DNA of 64,000 nt from Clostridium jeddahitimonense (lineage in GTDB: Bacteria; Bacillota; Clostridia; Clostridiales; Clostridiaceae): assembly GCA_000753455.2 (NCBI GenBank), contig LM994670.1, positions 1,614,793 to 1,678,792 of the forward strand. The letters run 5' to 3'. Positions 34,332-43,124 of this stretch are shown piece by piece. The notes below the pieces were generated by a model, which made no database searches, was not told where the DNA came from, and saw only the letters and a program-made list of their open reading frames with translations. The position numbers and the translations under genes are program-made. Position 1 is the stretch's first letter; each line of letters opens with the position of its first letter.

Positions 34332-35024
34332 ATGGATAAGAGTTTAAAAATGTTACAGATATTACAATTATGTGATTCTAACTTTCCTATAGGATCATTT
34401 AACCATTCTTACGGAATGGAAACATATTTAAGAAGTAATGTTATAGATGATGCTAAAAGTTTTAGTAAGTGGGTAGATTTATTTTTAAAGCATCAATTTA
34501 TAACATCTGATGGATTAGCAATAAGAATGTTATATGAAGCATTAGAAAATGGTGATATGGATAAGGTATGGGAAATTGATAACTTATTAATAGCACAAAC
34601 TGTTGCAAAAGAAACTAGAAATGCTGCTAAATTAGTTGCTAGTAGAATGATAAAGATATATTTAGATCTATATGAAATAGAAAGCTTAAAAATATATGCT
34701 AAAAAAATAGCTTCTAAAGAAGTATATGGACATCCAGCAATAGTATTTGGATTATTAATGCATGAGCTAGAAATGTCAGAAGAAGAAGCTATTAAGTTAC
34801 ATATGTACAGTACTGTTTCAACTATAATACAAAATGCTGTTAGAGCAATACCATTAGGTCAAAAAGATGGTCAACTTTTAGTTAAAGAATACTCAGAAAA
34901 ATTTAATCACTACTATAAACTAATAGAAGAACTTGATTTTGATTCTTTCGGAGCTAATACTCCAGGTATTGAACTGTCACAGATAAATCATGAGACGTTA
35001 GGGTTTAGATTATTTATGTCTTAA
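34332..35024 (+). CDS. ureF: urease accessory protein UreF
   Basis: 230 residues from ATG 34332, one base after the ureE stop; a longer frame starting at 34302 inside ureE is unlikely. LQLCDSNFPIGSFNHSYGMETYL is the conserved start of UreF, and the protein is otherwise helical, with NAVRAIPLGQKDGQ and FGANTPGIEL near the end. UreF acts as the GTPase regulator of UreG in the UreGFD complex. RBS is GGAGC inside the ureE end. Last urease gene, closed by a terminator. Confidence 0.95.
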   Translation: MDKSLKMLQILQLCDSNFPIGSFNHSYGMETYLRSNVIDDAKSFSKWVDLFLKHQFITSDGLAIRMLYEALENGDMDKVWEIDNLLIAQTVAKETRNAAKLVASRMIKIYLDLYEIESLKIYAKKIASKEVYGHPAIVFGLLMHELEMSEEEAIKLHMYSTVSTIIQNAVRAIPLGQKDGQLLVKEYSEKFNHYYKLIEELDFDSFGANTPGIELSQINHETLGFRLFMS

Positions 35025-35065
35025 TATTATTAAAATAAATAATAAGTTAAATTGATATTTTTTTA

Positions 35066-35106
35066 AAACAAGCTCTACGTAAATGTACGTAGGGTTTGTT
35101 TTTCAA
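35066..35106 (+). terminator. intrinsic terminator of urease operon
   Basis: AACAAGCTCTACGTA-AATG-TACGTAGGGTTTGTT, 15-bp stem with G-U pairs, then TTTCAAAAAT. A moderate U-run. Confidence 0.75.
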
Positions 35107-35210
35107 AAATAAATTTATTAGGGATTTTATAGAGTGCTACACTAATGGGTTGCTAGTAAAATAATGTAAATAATCAGTTAGAGAAAATATAATGTATAAG
35201 GAGTAAAAAA

Positions 35211-36200
35211 ATGATAAAAGTCGTATTAAGAAAAATATTTCAATGTATTATTGCTATTTTTATATTATCTTTAATTGTATTTTACATTTCAAGATTATCT
35301 CCAGGAGACCCTCTTAAATCTTATTATGGAAATGCTGTTGAAAGAATGAGTATGGAAGATAGAGAAAAAGCTATTGATAAACTAGGACTTAATGAGCCTA
35401 TATATATTCAATATGGAAAGTGGATTAAAAATGCTGCAAAAGGCGATTTTGGAATTTCATATAAGTATAAGCGTGATGTTACGTCAGTTATAAAGGATGT
35501 ATATAAAAATACTGTTATTTTAGGGGGATTATCTTATATATTAACTTTTGCAGGAGCTTTGTTTTTGGGAATATTTAGTGCTCTACATGAAGACAAACTT
35601 ATTGATAAGATAATAATGACAATTGGAAACATAACATCAAGTATACCGTCATTCTGGGTAGCATTAATACTGATTCTAATATTTGGAGTAAACTTAGGTG
35701 TCTTACCAACTAGCGGAGCATATTCTATTGGAAATGAAAATAATATAATTGATAGAATTATACATTTAATATTGCCTTTGGTAGTTTTAGTAATAGGACA
35801 TTTATGGTACTACGGATATATGGTAAGAAATAAGATTTTAGAAGAGATGAGAGAAGACTATGTATTACTGGCAAAAGTAAAAGGATTAACCAAAAGACAG
35901 GTCGTTTATAAACATTGTCTCAGAAATATTATGCCTTCATTTATAACTATGATGACAATTTCACTACCACATATATTAGCAGGAACATATGTAGTCGAGC
36001 AAATATTTTCATATCCAGGGATAGGAAGCCTTGTATTTGAGAGTGCTAAATACCATGATTATAATATGCTTATGGTTTTATCTCTTATAACAGGTATTAT
36101 TGTATTAATATCTAATATGATAGCTCAAATCATAAATAAAAAGATAGATCCAAGAATAAATTATCAGGGAGGAGAAACTTTTGAACCTTCATTTGAATAA
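35211..36200 (+). CDS. nickel/peptide ABC transporter permease (NikB type), urease-linked
   Basis: 329 residues with six membrane helices. It has VFYISRLSPGDPLKSYYG after the first helix, QYGKWIKNAAKGDFGISYKY, the EAA loop VKGLTKRQVVYKHCLRN, and ends KIDPRINYQGGE. Placed directly after the urease operon, so nickel import for urease is the most economical role, as in other ureolytic bacteria; a peptide or metallophore complex is the alternative. Distinct from the copy at 16894 (low identity, same fold). Confidence 0.9.
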   Translation: MIKVVLRKIFQCIIAIFILSLIVFYISRLSPGDPLKSYYGNAVERMSMEDREKAIDKLGLNEPIYIQYGKWIKNAAKGDFGISYKYKRDVTSVIKDVYKNTVILGGLSYILTFAGALFLGIFSALHEDKLIDKIIMTIGNITSSIPSFWVALILILIFGVNLGVLPTSGAYSIGNENNIIDRIIHLILPLVVLVIGHLWYYGYMVRNKILEEMREDYVLLAKVKGLTKRQVVYKHCLRNIMPSFITMMTISLPHILAGTYVVEQIFSYPGIGSLVFESAKYHDYNMLMVLSLITGIIVLISNMIAQIINKKIDPRINYQGGETFEPSFE

Positions 36201-37083
36201 TTTTGAAATAGTTAAAGATAAAAGTAAGTATATTAAAGAGGATGTAATAGATGAGCATTCCTTTGGTATAAAAGATAAGAGTCACTATTTATCAATAATA
36301 GTATTATTTATAATAATAGCTGCTTGTTTAAGTTCTTCATTAATAGCAAATCATGATCCTAAATATATGGATTTAGCTAATAGTAATGTAGCTCCAAATA
36401 AAATATTTTATTTTGGTACAGATTCTATGGGTAGAGATATATTTTCCAATATTTGGTATGGAGGAAGGGTATCATTATTTATAGGAATATTTTCAACTGT
36501 AATATCAACATTTATTGGAGTAATGTATGGATGTATTAGCGGAATGTCTTCACAGTGGATAGATAATTTAATGATGAAAGCTACAGAACTATTATTAAGT
36601 ATTCCTTCAATTTTATTAATAATTTTTATGCAATCTATAATAGGAGGCAATACACCAATATCGATGGCAATTGTTATAGGAATTGTTAGCTGGACGGGGA
36701 TTGCAAAGGTGGTAAGAAGTGAAGTTAGACAAATAAGAAATAGTGAATATATATTATCAGCTAAAATAATGGGAGGAAGATTCTTTTATATATTGAGACG
36801 ACATTTAGTACCTAATTTTATGGCGTCAATAATGTTTATGGTAGTAAGCAATATTGCATCAGCAATTGCAACAGAATCCACTCTTAGTTTTCTAGGGATT
36901 GGTTTACCTTTAGATATTATATCTTGGGGAAGTATGTTATCACTGGCTCAAAATGCGTTACTATCTAATGTTTGGTGGGTGATTTTATTTCCAGGGTTGT
37001 TTCTGATTATAACGCTTATTTGTATAGCTAATATAGGTAATTATTTAAGAAAGAAAAATATTAAAAAGTATAATAATTTGTAA
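36181..37083 (+). CDS. nickel/peptide ABC transporter permease (NikC type), urease-linked
   Basis: 300 residues, TTG start at 36181 inside the end of the preceding gene, with GGGAGGAG six bases upstream. Family landmarks are FGTDSMGRDIFSNIWYGGRVSL and the EAA loop LSAKIMGGRFFYILRRHLVPN. It has about six membrane helices. It forms the channel with the NikB-type subunit. The 20-base overlap ensures coupled translation. Confidence 0.9.
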   Translation: MNLHLNNFEIVKDKSKYIKEDVIDEHSFGIKDKSHYLSIIVLFIIIAACLSSSLIANHDPKYMDLANSNVAPNKIFYFGTDSMGRDIFSNIWYGGRVSLFIGIFSTVISTFIGVMYGCISGMSSQWIDNLMMKATELLLSIPSILLIIFMQSIIGGNTPISMAIVIGIVSWTGIAKVVRSEVRQIRNSEYILSAKIMGGRFFYILRRHLVPNFMASIMFMVVSNIASAIATESTLSFLGIGLPLDIISWGSMLSLAQNALLSNVWWVILFPGLFLIITLICIANIGNYLRKKNIKKYNNL

Positions 37084-37098
37084 AGGAGATAAGTTTAG

Positions 37099-38664
37099 AT
37101 GATAAAAAAATTTAAAGTTACAGCTGCGTTATTATCTATATTTCTACTGGTAGGTTGTGGAAATAAGGTATCAGATAATTCAAACGAAAATATGGATAAG
37201 GATGCAGCTAAAGAAAAAGTATTAATTTATGGAAGTGGAGATTATACAAGTATAAATCCAGCACTTTTTGAACATGGGGAAATTAACTCACTTTTATTTA
37301 ATGGATTAACAGCTCATGATAAGGATAATAATATTATTCCAGCACTAGCTAAAAGCTGGGAGTATGATGAAGAAACATTAACTTATACGTTTCACTTAAG
37401 AGATGATGTTAAATGGCATGATGGAGAGCCATTTACAGCTGAAGATGTTAAGTTTACTTATGAGACAATTAACAATCCAGATAATGGTTCAGAAATTGCA
37501 ACGAATTATGAGGATATAACAAATATTGAAATAGTAGATGACTATACAGTTAAAATAACTTTAAAAAATCATAATGTTGCAATATTAGATTATTTATCTG
37601 TAGGGATAATTCCTAAGCATATATTAGAAGGTCAGGATATAATTACAAGTGATTTTAATAGACATCCTATTGGAACAGGACCATATAGATTTAACAATTG
37701 GGATCAAGGGCAAAGTATCACATTAGTAAAAAATGAAGATTATTTTAGAAAATCACCTAAAATAGATAAAATTATATTTAAGATAGTTAATGATACAAAG
37801 GCAAGAGTAATGCAATTAAAGTCTGGAGAGTTAGATTTAGCTCAAGTAACTCCAAAAGATATTGAAACATTTAAAAATGATGATAATTTCGTAGTAGACA
37901 TAATGAAAACTTCAGATTACAGAGGTATAATGTATAACTTTAATTATCCATTATTTAAAGAAAATAGAGAACTACCAAATGCTTTAAGCTATGCAATTGA
38001 TAGAGAAGCTATAGTAGATAATATTTTATTAGGATATGGTGATGCTGCTTACTCTCCACTTCAAATGGGAAAATATAATAATGCAGAAATGGATAAGTTT
38101 GAGTATAATCCAGAAAAAGCTAAGCAATTATTAGAAGATGCAGGATGGAAGCTTGGTAGTGATGGAATATATAGCAAGAATGGAACAAAATTAAGCTTTG
38201 AACTAGTTGCTATGGAAGGTGACCAAGAAAGAATTGATATGGCAAACTTTGCAGTTCAGGAATTTAAGAAAATAGGAGCAGATGTAAAGTTAGCTGTAAA
38301 AGCAGATATTGACTGGGATAATCAAGCGGCATTTGTAATTGGATGGGGAAGTCCATTTGATCCTGATGACCATACATATAAGGTATTTTCAACTCATGGA
38401 GGTGCCAATTATAATGCATATTCAAATGAAAAGATAGATGAATTACTTACTAAGGCTAGACAGACAGATGTTTATGAAGAAAGACTAAAATATTATAAAG
38501 AATTCCAAGAAGAACTTACAAAGGACCTTCCATATACGTTCTTAACATATATAGATGTTGTTTATGTAGCTAAAAATAATTTAGAAGGAATAACTAAAGA
38601 AACAGTTTTAGGACATCATGGAGTAGGAATATTCTGGAATGTTGAGGATTGGGATTTAAAATAA
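37099..38664 (+). CDS. ABC transporter substrate-binding lipoprotein (NikA/DppA family), urease-linked
   Basis: 521 residues. The lipobox LVGC gives lipidated Cys20. The SBP family 5 pattern is DYTSINPALFEHGEINSLLF, FHLRDDVKWHDGEPFTAEDV, GTGPYRFNNW, ALSYAIDREAIVDNIL and TKARQTDVYEERLKYY. It is closer to DppA/NikA of Gram-positives than the 18693 copy is. It captures the ligand, probably nickel or a nickel complex, outside the membrane. Strong RBS AAGGAG. Confidence 0.9.
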   Translation: MIKKFKVTAALLSIFLLVGCGNKVSDNSNENMDKDAAKEKVLIYGSGDYTSINPALFEHGEINSLLFNGLTAHDKDNNIIPALAKSWEYDEETLTYTFHLRDDVKWHDGEPFTAEDVKFTYETINNPDNGSEIATNYEDITNIEIVDDYTVKITLKNHNVAILDYLSVGIIPKHILEGQDIITSDFNRHPIGTGPYRFNNWDQGQSITLVKNEDYFRKSPKIDKIIFKIVNDTKARVMQLKSGELDLAQVTPKDIETFKNDDNFVVDIMKTSDYRGIMYNFNYPLFKENRELPNALSYAIDREAIVDNILLGYGDAAYSPLQMGKYNNAEMDKFEYNPEKAKQLLEDAGWKLGSDGIYSKNGTKLSFELVAMEGDQERIDMANFAVQEFKKIGADVKLAVKADIDWDNQAAFVIGWGSPFDPDDHTYKVFSTHGGANYNAYSNEKIDELLTKARQTDVYEERLKYYKEFQEELTKDLPYTFLTYIDVVYVAKNNLEGITKETVLGHHGVGIFWNVEDWDLK

Positions 38665-38720
38665 GGAAATATAACATATAGGTTTAAGGATTAATAAATA
38701 ACAGGAGATTATTTATAGTT

Positions 38721-39743
38721 ATGAAAGTGCTTGAAGTTAAGAATTTACAAGTAAATCTCAAAACTAAATATGGCGAAGTTAAAGCTGTAAGAGATGTATC
38801 ATTTGATTTAAAAAAAGGTGAGATATTATCAATTGTAGGAGAATCAGGTTCTGGAAAATCAGTTTTATGTAGAAGTATACTGAAATTATTACCTGAAAAT
38901 GGATATGTAAAAAATGGTGATATATTATTAAATGGCACTAATATATGTAATCTTACTGATAAGATGATGTCAAAAGTGAGGGGAAAAGAAATATCTATGA
39001 TTTTCCAAGATCCAATGACATCATTGAATCCTACTATATCTGTAGGAAAGCAAATATCAGAAGCTGTTAGAGTTCATAATAAGGTTACTAGAGTAGAAGC
39101 TAAGAGGCGAGCTATAGAATTAATAGATTTTGTAGGGATAGATGAATCAGAAAGTAGATATAACCAATATCCATATGAATTTTCAGGCGGAATGAGACAA
39201 CGTATAGCAATTGCTATAGCATTAGCATGTAATCCTAAAATTTTAATAGCTGATGAGCCAACAACAGCATTAGATTCAATAATGCAGAATAAAATATTAG
39301 ATTTAATAAAATCAATACAAAAGAAAACTAATATATCCATAATATTTATAACTCATGACATGGAAGTGGTAAATAAAATTGCAGATAGGATTGCTGTAAT
39401 GTATGCAGGGAAAATAGTTGAAATAGGCAAAAAAGAAGATATATTTTCAAACCCTATTCATCCATATACAGTAGGGTTAATGTCATCTAGAGCTTCTTTT
39501 AATATGGATAAAGAATATTTACCAACTATAGAAGGCGTGCCACCAAATCTTTTAAATCCTCCAAAGGGAGAGGCTTTTGCTATAAGAAATAAGAATCCCT
39601 TAGTAATAGATTTTTTAGAAGAACCACCAATGTTTAAAGTTAGTGAAAGTCATTATGCTGCAACGTGGTTACTACATCCAAATGCAGCTATAGCAAGAGA
39701 TGAAATTAAAGCTAAAGAGGAGAAGTTAATTATTCATGAATAG
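38721..39743 (+). CDS. ABC transporter ATP-binding protein (NikD/DppD type), urease-linked
   Basis: 340 residues. Walker A is GESGSGKSV (Val in place of the second Thr/Ser), Q-loop is IFQDPMTSLNPT, the signature is FSGGMRQRIAIA and Walker B is ILIADEPTTALD. The C-terminal 80 residues have the NPIHPYT-VGLMSS family tail but no cysteine cluster. The RBS (GGAG) is 13 bases from the ATG, rather far. Heterodimerises with the product of the next gene, whose start overlaps the last eight bases. Confidence 0.92.
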   Translation: MKVLEVKNLQVNLKTKYGEVKAVRDVSFDLKKGEILSIVGESGSGKSVLCRSILKLLPENGYVKNGDILLNGTNICNLTDKMMSKVRGKEISMIFQDPMTSLNPTISVGKQISEAVRVHNKVTRVEAKRRAIELIDFVGIDESESRYNQYPYEFSGGMRQRIAIAIALACNPKILIADEPTTALDSIMQNKILDLIKSIQKKTNISIIFITHDMEVVNKIADRIAVMYAGKIVEIGKKEDIFSNPIHPYTVGLMSSRASFNMDKEYLPTIEGVPPNLLNPPKGEAFAIRNKNPLVIDFLEEPPMFKVSESHYAATWLLHPNAAIARDEIKAKEEKLIIHE

Positions 39744-40629
39744 GGAAAAACTTTTAGAGATAAAAAATCTTAAGCAATATTTTACTTTAAACAATAAAAA
39801 AATAGTAAAAGCTATAGATGATGTTTCACTTGATATTTATAAAGGTGAGTTCTTAGGAGTAATAGGAGAGTCAGGTTCAGGTAAATCTACATTAGGAAAA
39901 AGTATAGTAGGTATCAATAGTATAACTGATGGAGAAATTAAATATAATGGCATTACTATAAGTGGTAAAAAGTTAAAAAAAACTCAGAGAGAAATAATAA
40001 GTAAAAAGATACAATTTATTTTTCAAGACTCTACGTCCAGTTTAAATTCTAGGATGACAGTGAAAAATATTATTGAAGAGCCAATGAGACTTCAAAAACT
40101 GTATAGTAGTAAAGCTGAGAGAGAGAAAGTAGTATATGATTTACTTGAGGTTGTAGGACTAGATAGAAGTAGTATAAATAAGTATCCATATGATCTTTCT
40201 GGAGGGCAAAGACAAAGAGTTGCTATAGCTAGAGCTATTTCAACAAAACCAGAATGTATTATAGCAGATGAGCCTATTGCATCGCTTGATGTATCAATGC
40301 AAGCACAAATAATAAATTTATTTAAGAAATTGAAAAGTAATAAAAATTTAACTTTTATCTTTATATCTCATGATTTATCAATGGTTAGATATATTAGTGA
40401 TAGAATAGCAGTAATTTATAAGGGTAAAATAGTTGAGGTTGCACCTACAGATGAATTATATTCTAACCCAATACATCCATATACTAAAATGCTATTAAAT
40501 TCTGACTTACAAGATGAAAATAATTTGTTTACTATGAAGAATAAGTCTATAAGTAAATGTTGTAATGAAAAGGTAAAGTGGATAGAAGTTAGTAAAGACC
40601 ACTTTGTTTTGTTTGATAAGCTTATTTAA
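39736..40629 (+). CDS. ABC transporter ATP-binding protein (NikE/DppF type), urease-linked
   Basis: 297 residues. Walker A is GESGSGKST, the signature is LSGGQRQRVAIARAI, Walker B is CIIADEPIASLD and the switch His is in IFISHDLSM. The C-terminal tail after NPIHPYTKMLL is longer than in the 21078 copy and ends with a Cys-Cys pair (KCCNEKVKW) of unclear meaning. Last gene of the nitrogen/nickel block. An insertion-sequence-like end begins about 10 bases after the stop. Confidence 0.92.
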   Translation: MNREKLLEIKNLKQYFTLNNKKIVKAIDDVSLDIYKGEFLGVIGESGSGKSTLGKSIVGINSITDGEIKYNGITISGKKLKKTQREIISKKIQFIFQDSTSSLNSRMTVKNIIEEPMRLQKLYSSKAEREKVVYDLLEVVGLDRSSINKYPYDLSGGQRQRVAIARAISTKPECIIADEPIASLDVSMQAQIINLFKKLKSNKNLTFIFISHDLSMVRYISDRIAVIYKGKIVEVAPTDELYSNPIHPYTKMLLNSDLQDENNLFTMKNKSISKCCNEKVKWIEVSKDHFVLFDKLI

Positions 40630-40639
40630 ATATAACGCT

Positions 40640-40687
40640 ATGTTTTAAATAAAAGTTGATAATGGAAAATATAAAAGTGGACCAATT
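40640..40687 (+). repeat. insertion-sequence-like end, copy A
   Basis: TGTTTTAAAT then GTTGATAATGGAAAATATA and AAAGTGGACCAATTTT. Read in reverse complement, the segment at 46291-46342 gives the same order of words: TTCTGTTTTAAACCAGTGTT, GATAATAGACAATATA, AAAGTGTACAAATT. A shared 40-base block with few differences. GTGGACCAATTTT-type words are common at ends of IS21-like elements, so I read this as a vestigial end; the family is a guess. Confidence 0.55.
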
Positions 40688-40690
40688 TTG

Positions 40691-40757
40691 ATATGCTCCC
40701 ATTATAGAACAGTTTTATTATTTTAACTGTCTACTATAATGGGAGCATATTATTTAT
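40691..40757. terminator. long hairpin after the nik-type operon
   Basis: ATATGCTCCCATTATAG / CTATAATGGGAGCATAT, 17-bp perfect outer stem plus inner AACAGTT/AACTGT stem around ten T-rich bases. Followed by TATTTATATTTT, which is a weak U-run. It may terminate the transporter operon or be part of the adjacent IS-like sequence. Confidence 0.6.
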
Positions 40758-40978
40758 ATTTTATAATTAGAAAAAGATAAGTCTGGTTTTGAATGATTAA
40801 AGGAAATATTAAAAAATTAGAGGAATAGAATAAGTAGCTAAAAGAATAGGCAAAACTTAACTATAATGTAGAATATAGAAGAAATTATGGTACAATATGG
40901 TTATAAAGGAGAAGTTTTTAAATAATTTACATATTCAATAATAGATAATATATTTGGTGTAAAAAGGGGAAATGGAGT
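40758..40978. other. intergenic DNA, no gene recognised
   Basis: AT-rich with only short frames. A promoter-like GGTACAATAT lies near 40890 and AAAGGAG near 40907, but no frame continues from that site for more than a few codons. It probably held a gene upstream of the DUF2812 remnant that has decayed. Confidence 0.4.
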
Positions 40979-41137
40979 TTGGTAATAGGAAATACGAAAA
41001 AGGTATTATTTAAGATTATTCCATATGAGTATAGAAGGTTAGAGTTATATTTAGAGAAGATGGCTTTAAAAGGATGGAAGTTTGAATATATAGAAGGAGA
41101 GGAAGAGCAATGTTTAAGTTTAATGAGGAATATGTAA
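40979..41137 (+). pseudogene. fragment of DUF2812-like protein
   Basis: From TTG 40979 one frame reads IGNTKKVLFKIIPYEYRRLE, LYLEKMALKGWKFEYIEGE and then ends inside the next gene. K-x-F-x-I-x-P-Y-E...LEKMALKGWKFE is the opening of DUF2812 proteins, which usually continue for another 100-300 residues with membrane helices. Only the first 50 residues remain and the 3' end overlaps the M42 peptidase start by 28 bases, so a deletion fused the two. Confidence 0.55.
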
Positions 41138-42144
41138 TAGAAAAACTAAAGGAATTACTTGCAATTGATAGCACAACAGGGTATTTTAGACCAATCCAAA
41201 ATTATCTTGCAAAAGAAATGGAGAAGTTAAATATTCCAAGTGAAGAAGTTCATAAAGGCGGATTGATTGCAGATGTTGGCGGAGAAGGCAATTCATTAGT
41301 TATTATGGCACATGGGGACGATATAGGTCTTATGGTACGTTATATAAAAGATAATGGTGCACTTGTGGTAACTAAAGTAGGTGGATTAAGAGAAGAAGAT
41401 GCAACTGGAGTTATTTGTAGGTTACATACTCGTAGTGGACAAGTTTTTACTGGATGCGTAAGAAGGATACATTCTTGTGTACATGTAAGGCCAGATTTTG
41501 ATGATAATTCACCTATGAATTATGAGACAAATGTAGAATTTGTATTAGATGAAGATGTAAAATGTAAACAAGATGTACTTGACTTAGGTATTCGTGTTGG
41601 AGACATAATAGCATTAGATCCAGGTTTCCATATGAATAATGGATATATAACAAGCCGTTTCTTAGATGATAAAGCATGTATAGCAGTTTTAATTGCTGTA
41701 ATGAAATATATAAAAGACAACAATATTAAATGTAAAAGAAATATTAAAGCATTCTTTACTATGTTTGAAGAGATTGGACATGGAGGAGCATGGCTTCCAG
41801 AGGGAACTAAAGATATTATATCTTTAGATATAGCTCCAGTAGCACCAACTCAAGTTTCAAGCGAAAAGAAAGTGTCTTTATTTGCAAAAGATTCAAGGTT
41901 TCCATACCACTATGAGATGTTAACAGAGCTAGTAGATGCTGCTGAAAAAGTAGGTGCAGCTTATGAAGTAGATGTGTTTACACCACGATATGGCACAGAC
42001 TCTGATTTTGCTATAACTGCTGGTAACAATGTAAGACATGCAGCATTAGGACCAGGTACAATTGGTAGCCATGGATATGAAAGAACTCATATTGATTCTT
42101 TAAATAACATGTATCAATTGTTATTAGAATATATAATTGGATAG
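41110..42144 (+). CDS. M42 family metallopeptidase (aminopeptidase)
   Basis: 344 residues. Di-metal site motifs of M42 are visible: MAHGDDIGLMV (first His and Asp), SRFLDDKACIAVL (bridging Asp), TMFEEIGHGGAW (catalytic Glu pair), ISLDIAP and the last ligand in YERTHIDSL. These are large cytosolic tetrahedral aminopeptidases (TET/PepA-like) that trim peptides from N-termini. It begins with AGGAAGAGCA upstream. The gene is intact although its upstream neighbour is truncated into it. Confidence 0.92.
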   Translation: MFKFNEEYVIEKLKELLAIDSTTGYFRPIQNYLAKEMEKLNIPSEEVHKGGLIADVGGEGNSLVIMAHGDDIGLMVRYIKDNGALVVTKVGGLREEDATGVICRLHTRSGQVFTGCVRRIHSCVHVRPDFDDNSPMNYETNVEFVLDEDVKCKQDVLDLGIRVGDIIALDPGFHMNNGYITSRFLDDKACIAVLIAVMKYIKDNNIKCKRNIKAFFTMFEEIGHGGAWLPEGTKDIISLDIAPVAPTQVSSEKKVSLFAKDSRFPYHYEMLTELVDAAEKVGAAYEVDVFTPRYGTDSDFAITAGNNVRHAALGPGTIGSHGYERTHIDSLNNMYQLLLEYIIG

Positions 42145-42184
42145 AAAAATATAAGATATAAAGAGCAATTAATCAATAATTAAA

Positions 42185-42209
42185 GGCTCTATTTTAAACC
42201 AGTGTTGAT
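42185..42209 (+). repeat. insertion-sequence-like end, copy B (inverted to copy at 46318)
   Basis: GGCTCTATTTTAAACC then AGTGTTGAT. The reverse complement of 46318-46342 is identical at 23 of 25 positions. The two face each other across 4.1 kb of degraded accessory DNA, as terminal inverted repeats would. Confidence 0.55.
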
Positions 42210-42232
42210 TGTTTTTAATATCCATATTGAGT

Positions 42233-42270
42233 AAAAACTGCGTAGAGTTATATTCTACGCAGTTTCATTT
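42233..42270. terminator. bidirectional terminator between convergent genes
   Basis: AAACTGCGTAGA / TCTACGCAGTTT, 12-bp stem, flanked by AAAAA on the left and CATTTTA on the right. Serves the M42 gene and the minus-strand gene at 42280. Confidence 0.85.
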
Positions 42271-42279
42271 TACATTTAA

Positions 42280-42492
42280 TTAAATTTTACTATCACTAAC
42301 TTCTTTACTTTTTCTATTATTTAAAGCAATAAATATACTTGATATTATTATTCCAATAACTCCCCCCAATGAGAATAATAAAATTACTTCTCCTACTATT
42401 ACTCCAATTAATATTCCTATACCAACTCCACTAGCTATCCCTTTTGTTAATATTTCATAATCTTTTTCTTTTAATATTAACTTACCCCACAT
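42280..42492 (-). CDS. small hydrophobic glycine-rich membrane protein
   Basis: About 70 residues from the ATG at 42492, which has GGAGAG seven bases upstream; the outer ATG at 42507 overlaps that site. After an N-terminal charged part (KLILKEKDYEILTKG) there is a long glycine-zipper-like hydrophobic stretch IASGVGIGILIGVIVGEVIL and a second helix, then a polar tail. Glycine-zipper peptides include bacteriocins, small channel formers and stress-response membrane proteins. I assign none. It is next to an IS-like end and other accessory genes. Confidence 0.5.
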   Translation of the reverse strand: MWGKLILKEKDYEILTKGIASGVGIGILIGVIVGEVILLFSLGGVIGIIISSIFIALNNRKSKEVSDSKI

Positions 42493-42550
42493 ATATCCAC
42501 TCTCCATTTTATAAGTCTTGCTTTAGTTGCTAAATTTAACTTAATGAAAT

Positions 42551-42594
42551 AAAAAAGCCTATATAAATCCTTATAAAAGGAATTTATATAGGTT
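42551..42594 (-). terminator. intrinsic terminator for minus-strand gene
   Basis: On the minus strand CCTATATAAATTCC / GGATTTATATAGGC with a TTTTATAA loop, then TTTTTTATTTC. Confidence 0.75.
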
Positions 42595-42629
42595 AACTAC
42601 TACAGCCCATTAAATACAACACTCCTATT

Positions 42630-43040
42630 TTAATCAGTAACATTCAAAACAAATAAATATTCAATTATTCCTTTAGTATATTTATTAAAAATCACTCTAT
42701 ATTTATATATACCTGGTTCACTCGGAGCCTTAAAATCATAATTATTAACTTGTATTACTGTTTCAGGGTTACATAAAACTAAAGAAAATTCATCTGGAAC
42801 TTCTTCAAATCTCAAATTCACAAACGAATCTTTTTTTACATTTAGTGTAGATTCTTTTTTTATTAAAAATTTTTTCCCTAGATTCAAATCATAATCTGAA
42901 TAAGCAATTTTCGAAGTTATTGTATTATCACTAGCTGAAATATTCAAATTAGGGATATTAATTGAATAATAATTATTATTTAATGTATAAATTAATATAA
43001 TAATAATTATACTTGCTAATATAAAAAAATTTTTTTTCAT
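42630..43040 (-). CDS. hypothetical exported or membrane-anchored protein
   Basis: 136 residues. An N-terminal hydrophobic segment (FFILASIIIIILIYTL, residues 5-20) anchors or exports it; no lipobox Cys. The exterior domain is beta-rich with SFVNLRFEEVPDEFSLVLCNP, then APSEPGIYKYRVIFNKYTKGIIEYLFVL, which resembles an immunoglobulin-like or protease-inhibitor-like fold (PGIYKYRV), though I cannot assign a family. GGAGAGG on the minus strand precedes the start. It is divergent from the wall-binding pseudogene. Confidence 0.55.
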   Translation of the reverse strand: MKKNFFILASIIIIILIYTLNNNYYSINIPNLNISASDNTITSKIAYSDYDLNLGKKFLIKKESTLNVKKDSFVNLRFEEVPDEFSLVLCNPETVIQVNNYDFKAPSEPGIYKYRVIFNKYTKGIIEYLFVLNVTD

Positions 43041-43124
43041 AGTCCTCTCCCTATTATATATTTAAGTCAACATTTTACCATTATTTATTTTTATTGTCAA
43101 TTATATCAAGTAATTTAGGTCCTA

